The notes: generated by a model from the sequence alone, not told the origin. A stretch of DNA of 64,000 nucleotides from Lentilactobacillus diolivorans DSM 14421 (GCF_001434255.1 NZ_AZEY01000020.1:124001-188000); one strand, 5' to 3'; counted from the first letter of the stretch, positions 48,256-57,919 are shown. Numbers and translations: made by a program.

Positions 48256-48308
48256 AAAAATGCCGCCAAAATTAAAGTAGTCACTTTAACTTTGACGGTA
48301 TTTTTATT
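48256..48308. terminator. Intrinsic terminator
   Basis: AAAATGCCGCCAAA..TTAAAG pairs with CTTTAA..TTTGACGGTATTTTT. It separates convergent genes. Confidence 0.8.
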
Positions 48309-48326
48309 GCTTCAGTTTTTTAACCG

Positions 48327-48725
48327 TTATTCCTCAAAAATCTTGCCGGCTTTAGGTCCTGGATCCAACGTCCAAATCTTTTCAATGGTAATAATCCCAG
48401 CAGCTTTAGGAACAGGAAACTTTCCGGTCGCCCATTCTTTGGCTTGCTCATAATAAGGACCATCAGTATAGAGCTTCGCCGGACCACCAAAACGAAATCC
48501 CTTTAAAGCTTTTGCGTTGGCAGTTGCCACAATTGCCCTGCCATTATTATTAATATTGGCTTGGGTCTGACCACCTGTCATTTCATTATAAATTAAATGT
48601 TCATCATCTAAGACCCGCATTGAAATTTTAGGACCAACATCCGGATTACCTTCGCCATCAACAGTGGCAATGTACGATAATTCACCGGCAATCATGTCTT
48701 TCATTGCTTGATTTAATTTAGCCAT
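48327..48725 (-). CDS. Pyridoxamine 5'-phosphate oxidase-like flavin-binding protein
   Basis: 132-residue split-barrel protein. SYIATVDGEGNPDVGPKISMRVLDDEHL (in parts: IATVDGEGNPDVGPK, LIYNEMTGGQTQANI) matches the FMN-binding family often annotated as PNPOx-like. Too short for true PdxH; the enzyme activity is unknown. The ATG follows AAGGGGAG. Confidence 0.88.
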   Translation of the reverse strand: MAKLNQAMKDMIAGELSYIATVDGEGNPDVGPKISMRVLDDEHLIYNEMTGGQTQANINNNGRAIVATANAKALKGFRFGGPAKLYTDGPYYEQAKEWATGKFPVPKAAGIITIEKIWTLDPGPKAGKIFEE

Positions 48726-48855
48726 AATAAAACTCCCCTTTTAAATTTAAAACATGCCTCGACAACTCATTATCGATGACACACTTCACTTAAGTAAGGT
48801 CATTTTAGTGCCAGTTGTCACTTCAAGCAATCATTTGAACTCGGAAGTTAACTCA

Positions 48856-49608
48856 TCAAAAAGATTCGGTGACATATAAAGATCGTAGCTGATCGACGTA
48901 ACCAGGTTCTAACTGAAGCCCCTCACGCAAATATGTCTCAAATTGACCATATTCACGCTTAACTGTATCAAAAAAATGTGCTAAATAACTACGATCAACA
49001 ACTAATGCTTTTGCCATGGCGTGCTGCTGTGCCGCGGTCATTTTGTCTGCCAATTGGTTAATGAGCTGGGCATTCGCTTTTTTTCGTAATTGATTAGTCA
49101 GTAAATAATCATCAAAAATCGTTTTTTCACTGGCACCAAGCATTTTTAAAATAACGGCAGCCGCAATTCCGGTCCGATCCTTGCCAGCAAAACAATGGAA
49201 ATAAGTCGGCTTGGGGTCCTCAACCAATTCTTCAAAAAATTGGTGATAACCCTTTTGAGCCGAATCACTCGTTACCAACTGAGCGTATGTTGCCAACATG
49301 ACTTGACTGATATCACCGGCATTGCTGATCATTCCTTGAATACTGACCCCACTCTTCTTGGCATCAACCAACACATCAATTGGTTGATAAATGACGCCGG
49401 GCCAAATTGTGTCAGGAAACTGTTTGGCTTCATCCAAGCTGCGGAAGTCGACAACTCTGGCAATGTTTAAATCATCTTCTAAGAATGTGACCTGGTCTGA
49501 TGATAAATTATCAATTTGGCCGCCACGGTACAACAAGCCATTTTTCATTTTACCGTTAGCAACCGGATAACCACCCAATCCTCTAAAATTGGTTATTTCG
49601 ACATCCAT
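48856..49608 (-). CDS. Tyrosine/serine protein phosphatase (PTP/DSP fold)
   Basis: 250 residues. The P-loop HCFAGKDRTGIAA is the CX5R phosphatase motif, with N-terminal FRGLGGYPVANG typical of the bacterial LipA/PtpB-type branch. Such enzymes dephosphorylate Tyr or phosphoinositides; in lactobacilli a role in capsule kinase signalling is possible but not shown. Its ATG overlaps the stop of the upstream 453-codon frame by one base (TAATG-like). Confidence 0.9.
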   Translation of the reverse strand: MDVEITNFRGLGGYPVANGKMKNGLLYRGGQIDNLSSDQVTFLEDDLNIARVVDFRSLDEAKQFPDTIWPGVIYQPIDVLVDAKKSGVSIQGMISNAGDISQVMLATYAQLVTSDSAQKGYHQFFEELVEDPKPTYFHCFAGKDRTGIAAAVILKMLGASEKTIFDDYLLTNQLRKKANAQLINQLADKMTAAQQHAMAKALVVDRSYLAHFFDTVKREYGQFETYLREGLQLEPGYVDQLRSLYVTESF

Positions 49609-50888
49609 TATTGATTATCCTCCCTTTCAAATAACTGATATTCAGCACCGTATTTTGCCATAAAATCTGCTAACAGATCCGGATCCTGCTTAAGAACCGT
49701 GACTTCTGTCTGATCATCATCGTCAATTAAATTTTCCTTCATCCCATCAGTCAACGGCCAATAAGTCGCAACAAAGTCAGGTAAATTAATATCTGAAATA
49801 TGCTGGGTCACATACCAATCAATAAACTGCTTCATTTGTTGCGTTTGTTTTTCAAATTCCTGAAGTTCCGCCTCAGATTCTTCAAGCTCTTGGTGTGCTT
49901 GCTCAATGGCTTCCTGACGTTCACCCGCATCAATCCCATACCAGGAGATTTCCCACAATAACCAGGTAAATCCCTGCCAAAATTGATCAACATCGGGAAT
50001 AATCACATCCATTGCCATCAAATTATGATAGGATTCGAGATTGACACCACCAAATATCTCATGAGTTTGACGATCAGTTAACGTCGGATCCCAATTGTTA
50101 CCTTGAAAATCTTCATCCTCATCAATTTGATTAACGAGCAAGTCAAATTGACGCGAAGTTGGCTTCTTTTGCTCAAGGTTTACGGATACTTTCAACATTT
50201 CACTAAGCTGATGCTGGAAGATTTGGCGAATTTCATCAACGTTATAATCTTGTTTAGTCAGACTAAATTCCTGAACTATTTGGTCAAAATGGTCAGCCTC
50301 TAATGCCGACTTAATCACTTCAGTCATTTTAAAATGCGTTTGCGGTAGTGCATACAAATATGTTGAGCCGTCAATCACAACAGTATGCTGATTATCGTTA
50401 GTTTCATTTTGATGAGCAAGCGGTGACCAATCAATCTCATAACTTTCAAAAGACCCATCTTTATACGCAAGGTCAATCGAGACAATATCCTGATAGGATT
50501 TAAACCGATCAAGACCATCGGGGCCGCCATATGTGTGAAGTTCACCAATTGTAGCTACCGTATCCTTAAAGATTAAAAAGAAACCAATCAGCTTAAATGG
50601 ATCGTTTTCCCGATCAAAGGGATGTTGCAGAATCACCCTGGAAATAAATTTGGGATTTAAAACAATGGATTCGGCGTTTTCAAAAACCAATTCAACTCTT
50701 TTAAGTTTCTGCGGCTTCTTTGCATTCCCATTTTGATTAATCGTTTCAAAGGCGTTTAACGCGTCCTCTTGACTATGACGCAATCTGGTCGACTTTTTGT
50801 CGAAAAACTGCTGACTTAATCTTTGACTCAAAATATGATCTGCGACAAGTTGAGCAACTGAATGATTGCTTTTTTCCGAATTAGTCAA
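49608..50888 (-). CDS. Hypothetical protein with coiled coil
   Basis: About 426 residues from a TTG at 50888 (GAAGGG six bases before); the open frame extends to an ATG at 50969 but no ribosome site is there. No family recognised. It is acidic, with an N-terminal mixed domain (ELVFENAESIVLNPKF) and a Glu/Gln coiled coil (QEAIEQAHQELEESEAELQE) near residue 350. No signal peptide. Co-transcribed with the downstream phosphatase. Confidence 0.7.
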   Translation of the reverse strand: MTNSEKSNHSVAQLVADHILSQRLSQQFFDKKSTRLRHSQEDALNAFETINQNGNAKKPQKLKRVELVFENAESIVLNPKFISRVILQHPFDRENDPFKLIGFFLIFKDTVATIGELHTYGGPDGLDRFKSYQDIVSIDLAYKDGSFESYEIDWSPLAHQNETNDNQHTVVIDGSTYLYALPQTHFKMTEVIKSALEADHFDQIVQEFSLTKQDYNVDEIRQIFQHQLSEMLKVSVNLEQKKPTSRQFDLLVNQIDEDEDFQGNNWDPTLTDRQTHEIFGGVNLESYHNLMAMDVIIPDVDQFWQGFTWLLWEISWYGIDAGERQEAIEQAHQELEESEAELQEFEKQTQQMKQFIDWYVTQHISDINLPDFVATYWPLTDGMKENLIDDDDQTEVTVLKQDPDLLADFMAKYGAEYQLFEREDNQ

Positions 50889-51101
50889 AACGATCCCTTC
50901 TTTCTCCGTTGGTTCAATACACATTATTCGAACAGTGGAACAATCTAATTTTACATAGTTTAAGACCATTTAACAACTATTATCAAGCGGTTTGACCTGC
51001 GTTGATAACAAGGGTTTCTAATTAAGAATGGACATGTATTCTGCTTAATCGGATTTAGTTTTCAGTTTAAATCTGTGAAAACTTATTTGGTTAAAACAGG
51101 A

Positions 51102-51244
51102 CCCGGCCGTATAAGGACCCCGGCAAACATTCCAAGTTCAGAAATGGCTACTTTGCTAAAACGTGCGCCCAGCAAGCAGACCCCGGCCATATAAGCTAGT
51201 CAAGTCGGTATTCCAAATTCAGGAATGGGCTACCTAGTCGAAAC
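51102..51244. repeat. Two degenerate units of an 80-bp repeat
   Basis: Units start with CCCGGCC at 51102, 51182 and (third, intact) 51263, 80-81 bases apart. Each contains ATTCCAA-TTCAG and a GTGCG block. The first two have diverged arms and fold only partly. Confidence 0.75.
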
Positions 51245-51354
51245 GTGCGAAATGAGACTGATCCCGGCCGTATAAGGACCCCGGCAAACATTCCAAATTC
51301 AGGAATATTTGCCGGGGTCCTTATACTCTGGGATCAAAGCGTCTCATTTCGCAC
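51245..51354. repeat. 110-base near-perfect hairpin directly after cobT
   Basis: GTGCGAAATGAGAC (51245) pairs with GTCTCATTTCGCAC (51341-51354); further in, TATAAGGACCCCGGCAAA pairs with its complement and ATTCC-N7-GGAAT closes the tip. It begins four bases after the cobT stop on the minus strand and is the intact member of the 80-bp repeat series. Confidence 0.85.
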
Positions 51355-51357
51355 TCT

Positions 51358-52401
51358 TTAATTCTCATACTCGAACTTCAAATCCCCCAACGTATTCTCA
51401 TTAGTCAGGATCGACTGCATGACATCCACTAATGACAGTGCCAGAACCGCACCACTGCCTTCGCCAACTGCCAAGCCCAAATTCAGTAATGGCTTCAGTC
51501 CTAAATAATCGAGTGCTTTCGCCGCTCCCTTTTCTTTAGACAAATGAGAAGCAATAAAATGTTTTGCAATTCCCGGATACATTGCCTCAGCCAATAACGC
51601 TGCTGCATCTGAAATAAAACCATCTAAAAATAATGGAATTCGATTTTCCGCTGCTGCCAACATCACACCAATTTTGGCACCAATTTCAAATCCGCCAACC
51701 TTGCTTAATACATCGATTGGGTCAGCCTTGTTCGGTTGTCGATTGGTCAAAACATCTTTAATAATTTGTTTTTTGTGCTCAAATTGCTTGGTTGAAATAT
51801 CTGATCCTTTATCAACCACAACATCAACCGGTAATGATAACATTGTCGCAACAATTGCTGACGAAGCTGTTGTATTTCCAAGGCCAACCTCACCAATGAG
51901 CAGCATCTGATTTCCCTTTGAAATTGCGTCTTGCGCGATATCATAACCAACTTGAATGGATTTAACGGCATCTTGGCGACTCATTGCATCCTTCACTAAT
52001 ATATTATGAGTGCCGCGCTGGATTTTTCGATCAATCATTTTAGGGCTATGAGAATCGCCAAATAGACCAACATCAATCACTTCAACATTACAATGATTAC
52101 TTTTAGCAACGGCATTCACACAAGCATATCCGTTTGCAACATTATCTGCTAAAACATTTGATATTTCTTGGGATGTTGCCGAAACCGCCTCTTGAACAAC
52201 ACCGTGGTCAGCAACAAACACCAAACAGGTCCGCTTAACAGTTTGGAGATCGATACGACCTTCAATTGCTGCCAGCTGATCAGCAAGCGCTTCAAGCTGA
52301 CCCAGACCTTTAATTGGTTTGGACAAATTATCCAACTTTTCCTGCATTTGAAAACTTGCAGATTGGGAAATTGTGCTTAATTTTGGTTCGGAAACACTCA
52401 T
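51358..52401 (-). CDS. cobT: Nicotinate-nucleotide:dimethylbenzimidazole phosphoribosyltransferase CobT
   Basis: 347 residues, normal length. GEVGLGNTTASSAI and the catalytic-Glu segment VGEGSGAVLALSLV are family hallmarks. It activates the lower-ligand base as alpha-ribazole phosphate for cobamide assembly. No other cobalamin gene and no B12 riboswitch is seen around it, so it may serve salvage or remodelling, or part of a dispersed pathway. AAGGAAGG lies ten bases before the ATG. Confidence 0.95.
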   Translation of the reverse strand: MSVSEPKLSTISQSASFQMQEKLDNLSKPIKGLGQLEALADQLAAIEGRIDLQTVKRTCLVFVADHGVVQEAVSATSQEISNVLADNVANGYACVNAVAKSNHCNVEVIDVGLFGDSHSPKMIDRKIQRGTHNILVKDAMSRQDAVKSIQVGYDIAQDAISKGNQMLLIGEVGLGNTTASSAIVATMLSLPVDVVVDKGSDISTKQFEHKKQIIKDVLTNRQPNKADPIDVLSKVGGFEIGAKIGVMLAAAENRIPLFLDGFISDAAALLAEAMYPGIAKHFIASHLSKEKGAAKALDYLGLKPLLNLGLAVGEGSGAVLALSLVDVMQSILTNENTLGDLKFEYEN

Positions 52402-52639
52402 ATTAAAGTTACCTTCCTTAATAAAATAGATAAAAAGCTCAACCGGTTTTTAAACGGTTACAATCCTCTTCATTATAAAGGGTGATGTCACAATTATTTT
52501 GTCTATTTAAATTAAAACGCTTCAAAAGAATCTGTTAACAGTTTGGCCAACAAAAATTATTGCGACTATGATTGTTTTTATGATTCATATTTACCTATAA
52601 TATAGAGTAATAACAATTAATTAAATTCAATTACAGGAG

Positions 52640-52996
52640 ATGCAAAAAATGACTATTAAACATGCCGCAATAATTGTCATCATGAGTGTTGGCTTAGGAC
52701 TAGCCACCCAAGTACCACAAACCGCCAACGCAAGTTATGATACCCGGACAATTCCAACTGTATTTCGACACCGATGGTACGGTGAGAATCACCAGATTTA
52801 TAATCAATTCACTGCTAAGCATGGTTACTATCACGTTGCCAATGACACGATCAGTTCCAAGGTCAAGCGAGTTAAAGTATATTCTGCCCACCATATTCGC
52901 GTTTGGTCAACGGATCTCCTTTCAGTAACATTGATTGTTAAAGGGCATACACTCGCTACATACACTGCCGGCCGGTGGACAAAGTGGCATCGATAG
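52640..52996 (+). CDS. Small exported protein of the FRxxWY type (copy 2)
   Basis: 118 residues with a signal peptide ending near ANASYD. The block IPTVFRHRWYGENHQ and the later KRVKVYSAHHIRVWS match the exported protein at 21379-21804. The ATG follows ACAGGAG. Function unknown. Confidence 0.8.
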   Translation: MQKMTIKHAAIIVIMSVGLGLATQVPQTANASYDTRTIPTVFRHRWYGENHQIYNQFTAKHGYYHVANDTISSKVKRVKVYSAHHIRVWSTDLLSVTLIVKGHTLATYTAGRWTKWHR

Positions 52997-53065
52997 CAAT
53001 CGATTGAAATATCGTCCGATGATCGTTGGCGTTTGATAATCGGACCCTGTTCATGGGGTGACCAA

Positions 53066-53115
53066 ACAAGCGGATCGTCAAGTCAAAATGGCTTGGCGAT
53101 CCGCTTGTTGTTTCG
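53066..53115. terminator. Bidirectional intrinsic terminator
   Basis: ACAAGCGGATCG..CAAG pairs with CTTG..CGATCCGCTTGT between convergent genes. Confidence 0.8.
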
Positions 53116-53149
53116 ATACTTATCAAACATCGGTTATTAACCGATAAAC

Positions 53150-54814
53150 CTATTTTGCGACATACACTCCCTTTAAATTAAACGATAAACCAGCACTGTT
53201 ATAAACGATTCCCTTGATCTTTGGATTTCGCATTTGGGGAATGGTTGCTTGATAGATTGGTGCGACACCTTGGTCTTTCATAATTACCCTTGAGGCTGCA
53301 AGCATATCTTGCCAACGTTGTTGAGGTCGATTAGCATCAACCGAAGCTGACCGTCGAACTAATTTATTGTACTGTTTATTCGTCCAACCACCCTCGTTAA
53401 AGGTATTGTTCGATTGCAAAATTTGTAAGAACGTATACGGATCAGAATAATCCGCTCCCCAGTTTGAAACGAAAAAGTCAAATTGATGATGGGTTTGTCG
53501 TTGAATTAACGTCTTCAATAGAACCGAAGAAATGCTGATTTTTAAATTAGGCAGAATCTTTTCCAGTTGTCCTTGGACATAGGCCGCAGAATGTTTAGCC
53601 GCCGTTGTATCACCAGACAGAATTTGCAGACTAAGTGATTTTTTACCTAATTGTTTCAAAGCCTCTTTATATTTTGCCCGAGCCTTTGTCGGATTATATT
53701 CAATCCCGGTGCTCCCCTGCTTGGCTTCTTTGGTAAAGTCCTCGCCGGTCTTGGGATTATTGGCTAATCCAGGTGTCACAAACCCTTGAGCGGGAACTGA
53801 CCCATCCGCCAACACATTTTTGGTGAATGACTGACGATCAATACAGTAAGCAAATGCTTGCCGTAATGCTTTATTCTTAAAAGACGGGCGCGTGCGCTGA
53901 TTAAATTCAAGATAGAAGATTCGTGAATCCTTCAGAACATGCATATCTTTGTTATTAAGTTCATTCTTAACTTGTGTCCCGGACAAAGTGGCAACGTCCA
54001 CCTGGCCACTCTGATATAAATTATAAGTTGTCGATGGATCCTTAATCACTTGATCGTTAATTTGTTTCAGATAAACGTGCTTCTTATCCCAATAAGATTG
54101 ATTAGCAACTAGTTGCCACTTATCGTTAGTCCCAGTCCAGCCTTTCATCTTAAATGGCCCATTATAAACGGTCTTTGATGCACTCGTGCCATATGCCTGA
54201 CCGTATTTAGTCACAACTGATTGATTTTGTGGAAAGAATATTGGAAAAGCCATCAATAGCTTGAAATACGGAATAGGTCGCTCCAAGTTGACTCTCAATT
54301 GATAGTTTCCAAGCGCCTTAACCCCCAACGAACCGGCTTTGGCTTTATTAGCCTGAATTTTGTTGGCGTTCTTGATGCCGTCAAATATGTAACCATATTG
54401 GGAGGCCGTCTTGGGGTTGATTGTCCGTTTCCAACTATAGACAAAATCCTTAGCGGTTACGGGATCACCATTACTCCATTTAACGCCCTTTCGAAGTGTA
54501 AATGTATATGTTTTTCCATTTGAAGACACTTGAGTCTTTGTCGCAATTGCCGGGATTAATTTATGATTCTTCCCTAACCGGTATAGTCCCTCATCTGTAT
54601 TACCAACCATTGTAATATCAATTGGCTCGGTTATTTTTGAAGGATCCATGGTTGTTAATTCTGTTGTCTCAGACCAGTTCACAGTTTGCTTTGCGGCCAT
54701 ATTTGCCTTTAAATGACCATCATTTTCACTGCCACCAGACGATTTTTGACCACAACCGGCAAGCAGTAACGCGCTTACAGCAACACCCCCGACAATAAAT
54801 CCAATCTTCTTCAT
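53150..54814 (-). CDS. Oligopeptide ABC transporter substrate-binding lipoprotein (OppA family)
   Basis: 554-residue lipoprotein. The lipobox is LLAGC (Cys21). TELTTMDPSKITEP and the FTLRKGVKWSNGDPVTAKDFVYSWKR region (given in parts: LRKGVKWSNGDPVTA, DFVYSWKR) are the SBP family 5 signature. It captures peptides for an Opp permease not in this window. A shorter relative is at 59256. Monocistronic. Confidence 0.93.
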   Translation of the reverse strand: MKKIGFIVGGVAVSALLLAGCGQKSSGGSENDGHLKANMAAKQTVNWSETTELTTMDPSKITEPIDITMVGNTDEGLYRLGKNHKLIPAIATKTQVSSNGKTYTFTLRKGVKWSNGDPVTAKDFVYSWKRTINPKTASQYGYIFDGIKNANKIQANKAKAGSLGVKALGNYQLRVNLERPIPYFKLLMAFPIFFPQNQSVVTKYGQAYGTSASKTVYNGPFKMKGWTGTNDKWQLVANQSYWDKKHVYLKQINDQVIKDPSTTYNLYQSGQVDVATLSGTQVKNELNNKDMHVLKDSRIFYLEFNQRTRPSFKNKALRQAFAYCIDRQSFTKNVLADGSVPAQGFVTPGLANNPKTGEDFTKEAKQGSTGIEYNPTKARAKYKEALKQLGKKSLSLQILSGDTTAAKHSAAYVQGQLEKILPNLKISISSVLLKTLIQRQTHHQFDFFVSNWGADYSDPYTFLQILQSNNTFNEGGWTNKQYNKLVRRSASVDANRPQQRWQDMLAASRVIMKDQGVAPIYQATIPQMRNPKIKGIVYNSAGLSFNLKGVYVAK

Positions 54815-54999
54815 AATTTTTCACCATGCCCCTTCTCATTGTATAAAAATCAATTAACTTTATAAATATTAGGATAAAGATAAGTAATGAGACTGTCAAT
54901 AAGTATTTTAATTAAATGAGATTGAGATGAGAATTAGACCACTTTCACTTTTTATCTAACACTTTCTTAAATAAGCTGCTTAGCTGGTTTAAGTAACAC

Positions 55000-55045
55000 A
55001 AAAGAAGCCCAAAATAGTAAAATTAGCGTCTGGACTTCTTTTTTG
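55000..55045. terminator. Terminator of the CobW operon
   Basis: AAAAGAAG..CCA pairs with TGG..CTTCTTTT with T-runs at both ends. Confidence 0.65.
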
Positions 55046-55066
55046 AATTAATGATCACTTATTTTA

Positions 55067-56218
55067 TTATTCATGCTTAAGTTTAAATGGATCATCCCGT
55101 GAATCAACAACCTCGTCTTCGCGGACCAAGCAATGATCCAAATCACGAATGATTGCTTGCTTATCCATGTTTTGACCAATAAAGACCAGTTCGATCACGC
55201 GATCGCCAAATCGGTTATCCCAGATTTCTCGCAAATTTTTTCGGACCGTAAACATCTTTTTAATCTCCCAGTCCTTCAAAGTTGCCACCCAGTATCCGGA
55301 CGGAATAATGTCCATTGCGCGACCGGATTGTGAAATGTTGAAGACTCGGGCTGGTTGGGTGATCAGCCACATCACGCCCTTACAACGGGTAATTGTTGGC
55401 GACCAGTGATCCAAGAAATGATTGAATCGCTGAGGATTAAACGGCCGGCGCCGACGGTAAACAAAGGACTCAATTCCAAATGTTAAATCATGTCGTTCTT
55501 CAAATTGACTTAAATCATCAGATCGATCATAGTCAGCCAGTTCAGTTTCTTCATTGAATAGATGTGTATTGATCACCTGGTTAACCGGCACAATCGCAAA
55601 CTTCGCTTCTAAAAAATGGGCATGGGACTGGAGCTGGCGAACAAACTTTTCCAAATAATCTTGCTGATTAGGTGTTAATAAATCAGTTTTATTGAATAAC
55701 AAAACATCACAAAATTCAATTTGATTAATAATCAGTTGATTACTTTGCGTAAAATCCTGATTGTATTCACCACGCCCTGGAACAAATTGCTGCAAGACGC
55801 GAAAGCCATCAACAATTGTCACGTTAGTATCCAATCGGCAAATTTTGTCTAAGGGCCGGCCATCCGTATTCTCACCTCTTGAAACGAATTTCGCAACCAT
55901 GTCAGGTTGAACCACTCCGGATGATTCGATCAAAATTAAATCAACATCGCCTGAATCAGCCAACCGATAAATTGCATCAATTAGGCGTTGCTGCAACGAT
56001 CCACTAATACTGCCATTTGTGAGGGCCACCAACCGATCTGCTTTTGAAAAATAAGGACTTTTTTGAATCGTTTTTTCATCAACATTAATAGCCGCCAAGT
56101 CATTCACAATGATACCAACTCGGCGCTGTTCCTTACACTTTAATAAATGTAAAATCAGCGTTGTTTTGCCTGCACCTAAATAACCGGAAATTACTGTAAC
56201 GGGAATTCGTTTATCCAA
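55067..56218 (-). CDS. CobW/ZNG-family GTPase lacking the CxCC metal motif
   Basis: 383 residues. Walker A SGYLGAGKTTLILHLL, switch region LILIESSGV and the NKTDLL G4 motif identify the COG0523 GTP-dependent metallochaperone family, and the C-terminal domain (FGIESFVYRRRRPFNPQRFNHFL in parts) is present. Where the family has CxCC after the Asn-Gly, the protein reads NGSISGSLQ, so all the metal-binding Cys are gone. It follows the 111-residue gene by 26 bases, and a Zur-box-like palindrome lies upstream of that gene, consistent with zinc-responsive control. Metal handling by another site is possible. Confidence 0.9.
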   Translation of the reverse strand: MDKRIPVTVISGYLGAGKTTLILHLLKCKEQRRVGIIVNDLAAINVDEKTIQKSPYFSKADRLVALTNGSISGSLQQRLIDAIYRLADSGDVDLILIESSGVVQPDMVAKFVSRGENTDGRPLDKICRLDTNVTIVDGFRVLQQFVPGRGEYNQDFTQSNQLIINQIEFCDVLLFNKTDLLTPNQQDYLEKFVRQLQSHAHFLEAKFAIVPVNQVINTHLFNEETELADYDRSDDLSQFEERHDLTFGIESFVYRRRRPFNPQRFNHFLDHWSPTITRCKGVMWLITQPARVFNISQSGRAMDIIPSGYWVATLKDWEIKKMFTVRKNLREIWDNRFGDRVIELVFIGQNMDKQAIIRDLDHCLVREDEVVDSRDDPFKLKHE

Positions 56219-56244
56219 GAAACCATCCTCCCTATCATTGCAAA

Positions 56245-56580
56245 TTAACTGATAAATAATTCTTGAATTTGAACCGGAGTCAAATCACTGGGAATGGAAG
56301 GGTGAGCAATGTAAAGAGCACCTTTATCATTTTGCTTGATTGGATAATTGGATAAAACGGTTGTCACGCCATCCAATGAGTTAAGCAAAATCTTAATACC
56401 CCGACGGGATTCTTGATATAACGTCATATTGTCACCATTATGATGCAGATACATTTCCTCATCTTTGACAGGGTCGTCTACAGTTCGTGCCAGAACGCTC
56501 TGGTTGCCAAGAAAAACCATTCCATAAATTAAATCCTGATACTTTTCTTCATTCGGCCGACCAATTTCATATGATGCCAT
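56245..56580 (-). CDS. Hypothetical protein, 111 residues, CobW-operon partner
   Basis: Unrecognised. Soluble and acidic, without Cys or obvious metal motifs. The ATG is preceded by TTGGAGG and the gene begins 20 bases downstream of the Zur-like box. It is co-transcribed with the CobW-family GTPase, hence possibly a client or modulator. Confidence 0.7.
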   Translation of the reverse strand: MASYEIGRPNEEKYQDLIYGMVFLGNQSVLARTVDDPVKDEEMYLHHNGDNMTLYQESRRGIKILLNSLDGVTTVLSNYPIKQNDKGALYIAHPSIPSDLTPVQIQELFIS

Positions 56581-56599
56581 GATAAAACCTCCAACTTCT

Positions 56600-56624
56600 T
56601 TAAATAGTATTGATTACTATTTAA
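56600..56624. promoter_or_regulatory. Zur-box-like palindromic operator
   Basis: TTAAATAGTA-N5-TACTATTTAA is a perfect 10-bp inverted repeat. Its core matches 18 of 21 positions of the Bacillus subtilis Zur consensus AAATCGTAAT-N-ATTACGATTT. It lies 20-44 bases before the CobW-operon start. Confidence 0.65.
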
Positions 56625-56700
56625 AGATAACACATTTTACTCATTTTGTTAGCTAAATTTTTAAAATGACCTTCAAGTAGTTCACAATTCGTAAAATCAA

Positions 56701-56821
56701 AAGAGAGTGGGACGAAAGCCGGTTATCCTCTGGAGGTTGCCTTTTGGTACACTTTTCCACTCGGTAATAATCGTGATTATACAAAACGGGGCTGGGACAA
56801 AATTACTTTTGTCCCAGCCCC
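56701..56821. repeat. Intergenic palindromic repeat, copy 2 (inverted relative to copy 1)
   Basis: Read on the minus strand it starts GGGGCTGGGACAAAA/TTTTGTCCCAGCCCC, then TAATCACGATTATTACC, GTGGAAAA, and ends CCCACTCTCTT, the same blocks as 16001-16184 without the 65-base insert. It lies between the GAPDH stop and the CobW operon, and its hairpin may terminate GAPDH transcription. Confidence 0.8.
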
Positions 56822-56858
56822 GATTACATTTTTTTACTTAAAAAAATGGTTTAGTTTA

Positions 56859-57869
56859 TTATTTTTCGCCGAATGCCTTAGCAGTTCGAACCATGTTTGA
56901 AACAAAACCATATTCATTGTCATACCAAGTTGCGGTCTTAACAATTTGAAAATCGCCATTCGTGGTAACTTCGGTTAACGTTGGGTCATAGACTGCCCCG
57001 TGGGTATCACCGATAATATCTGATGATACAATTTCGTCATCGTTCCAGCCAAACGAGTCATTATTTTCAGTGTAAGGCTTAATCGCAGCATTAATTTGAT
57101 CCGCTGTAACGCCCTTAGTCTTCAAAACAGTCACTAATTCACAAATTGAACCATCAATGACAGCCACTCGCTGTGCATGACCATTTAAATGACCATCCAA
57201 TTCAGGAATAACCAAGCCAATTGCTTTAGCAGCACCAGTGGAATGAGGAATCGTATTAGCAGAAGCGGTTCGGTTAGGACGAGCTTTCTTCCCTTTAGGA
57301 CCGTCAAGAATCATTTGTGAACTCGTAAAGGCATGAATGGTTGTCATCGTGCCCACTTCAACGCCAAATTCCTTGTTCAGATAATAGGCTAATGGCGCCA
57401 ACGCATTAGTCGTACATGAGCCGGCCGAAACAATCTGGTCGTTGGCGTCCAAAGTGTCATCATTGACACCATAAACAATCGTCTTCATTGGACCTGCGGG
57501 TGCTGAAATTAAGACTCGTTTAACACCGGCATCAAGATGGGCTTGAGACTTTTCTTTCGAAGTATAGAAACCGGTACATTCAAGAACCAGCTCAACACCA
57601 TCGTTTTTTACCCATGGAATTTGGGAAGCATCACGTTCTGCATACACACGATATTTATGACCATCAACAATAATTGAATCATCTGTGGCACTTACATCGT
57701 ATGGTGAGGTGCCGTGAGTTGTGTCATATTTAAAAAGATATGCCAACATTGACGGCGTTGTTAAATCATTAATCGCAACAACTTCAATATTAGGATCGCC
57801 AACTTCTAAAATTCGTCGAAGAATTAAACGACCAATTCGACCGAAGCCATTAATTCCAATTTTTACCAT
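56859..57869 (-). CDS. gap: Glyceraldehyde-3-phosphate dehydrogenase, type I
   Basis: 336 residues from the ATG at 57869 (after GGGAGG); a longer frame through the leader is rejected. [14 protein letters not shown] begins the NAD-binding domain. The catalytic Cys is in [13 protein letters not shown] (usually SNASCTTN) and the catalytic His in HAFTSSQ. The gene stands alone, without the pgk-tpi-eno neighbours common for glycolytic gap, so it may be a second isozyme. A long palindrome lies about 55 bases upstream. Confidence 0.95.
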   Translation of the reverse strand: MVKIGINGFGRIGRLILRRILEVGDPNIEVVAINDLTTPSMLAYLFKYDTTHGTSPYDVSATDDSIIVDGHKYRVYAERDASQIPWVKNDGVELVLECTGFYTSKEKSQAHLDAGVKRVLISAPAGPMKTIVYGVNDDTLDANDQIVSAGSCTTNALAPLAYYLNKEFGVEVGTMTTIHAFTSSQMILDGPKGKKARPNRTASANTIPHSTGAAKAIGLVIPELDGHLNGHAQRVAVIDGSICELVTVLKTKGVTADQINAAIKPYTENNDSFGWNDDEIVSSDIIGDTHGAVYDPTLTEVTTNGDFQIVKTATWYDNEYGFVSNMVRTAKAFGEK

Positions 57870-57919
57870 ATTAATGTTCCTCCCTAGAATACAAATCAGA
57901 TATCTACAGAAACGATTCA

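Noticed and set aside
51102-51354. CRISPR array from regularly spaced similar blocks.
   Set aside because: Only three units, 80-bp period, long self-complementary arms and no unique spacers or cas genes.
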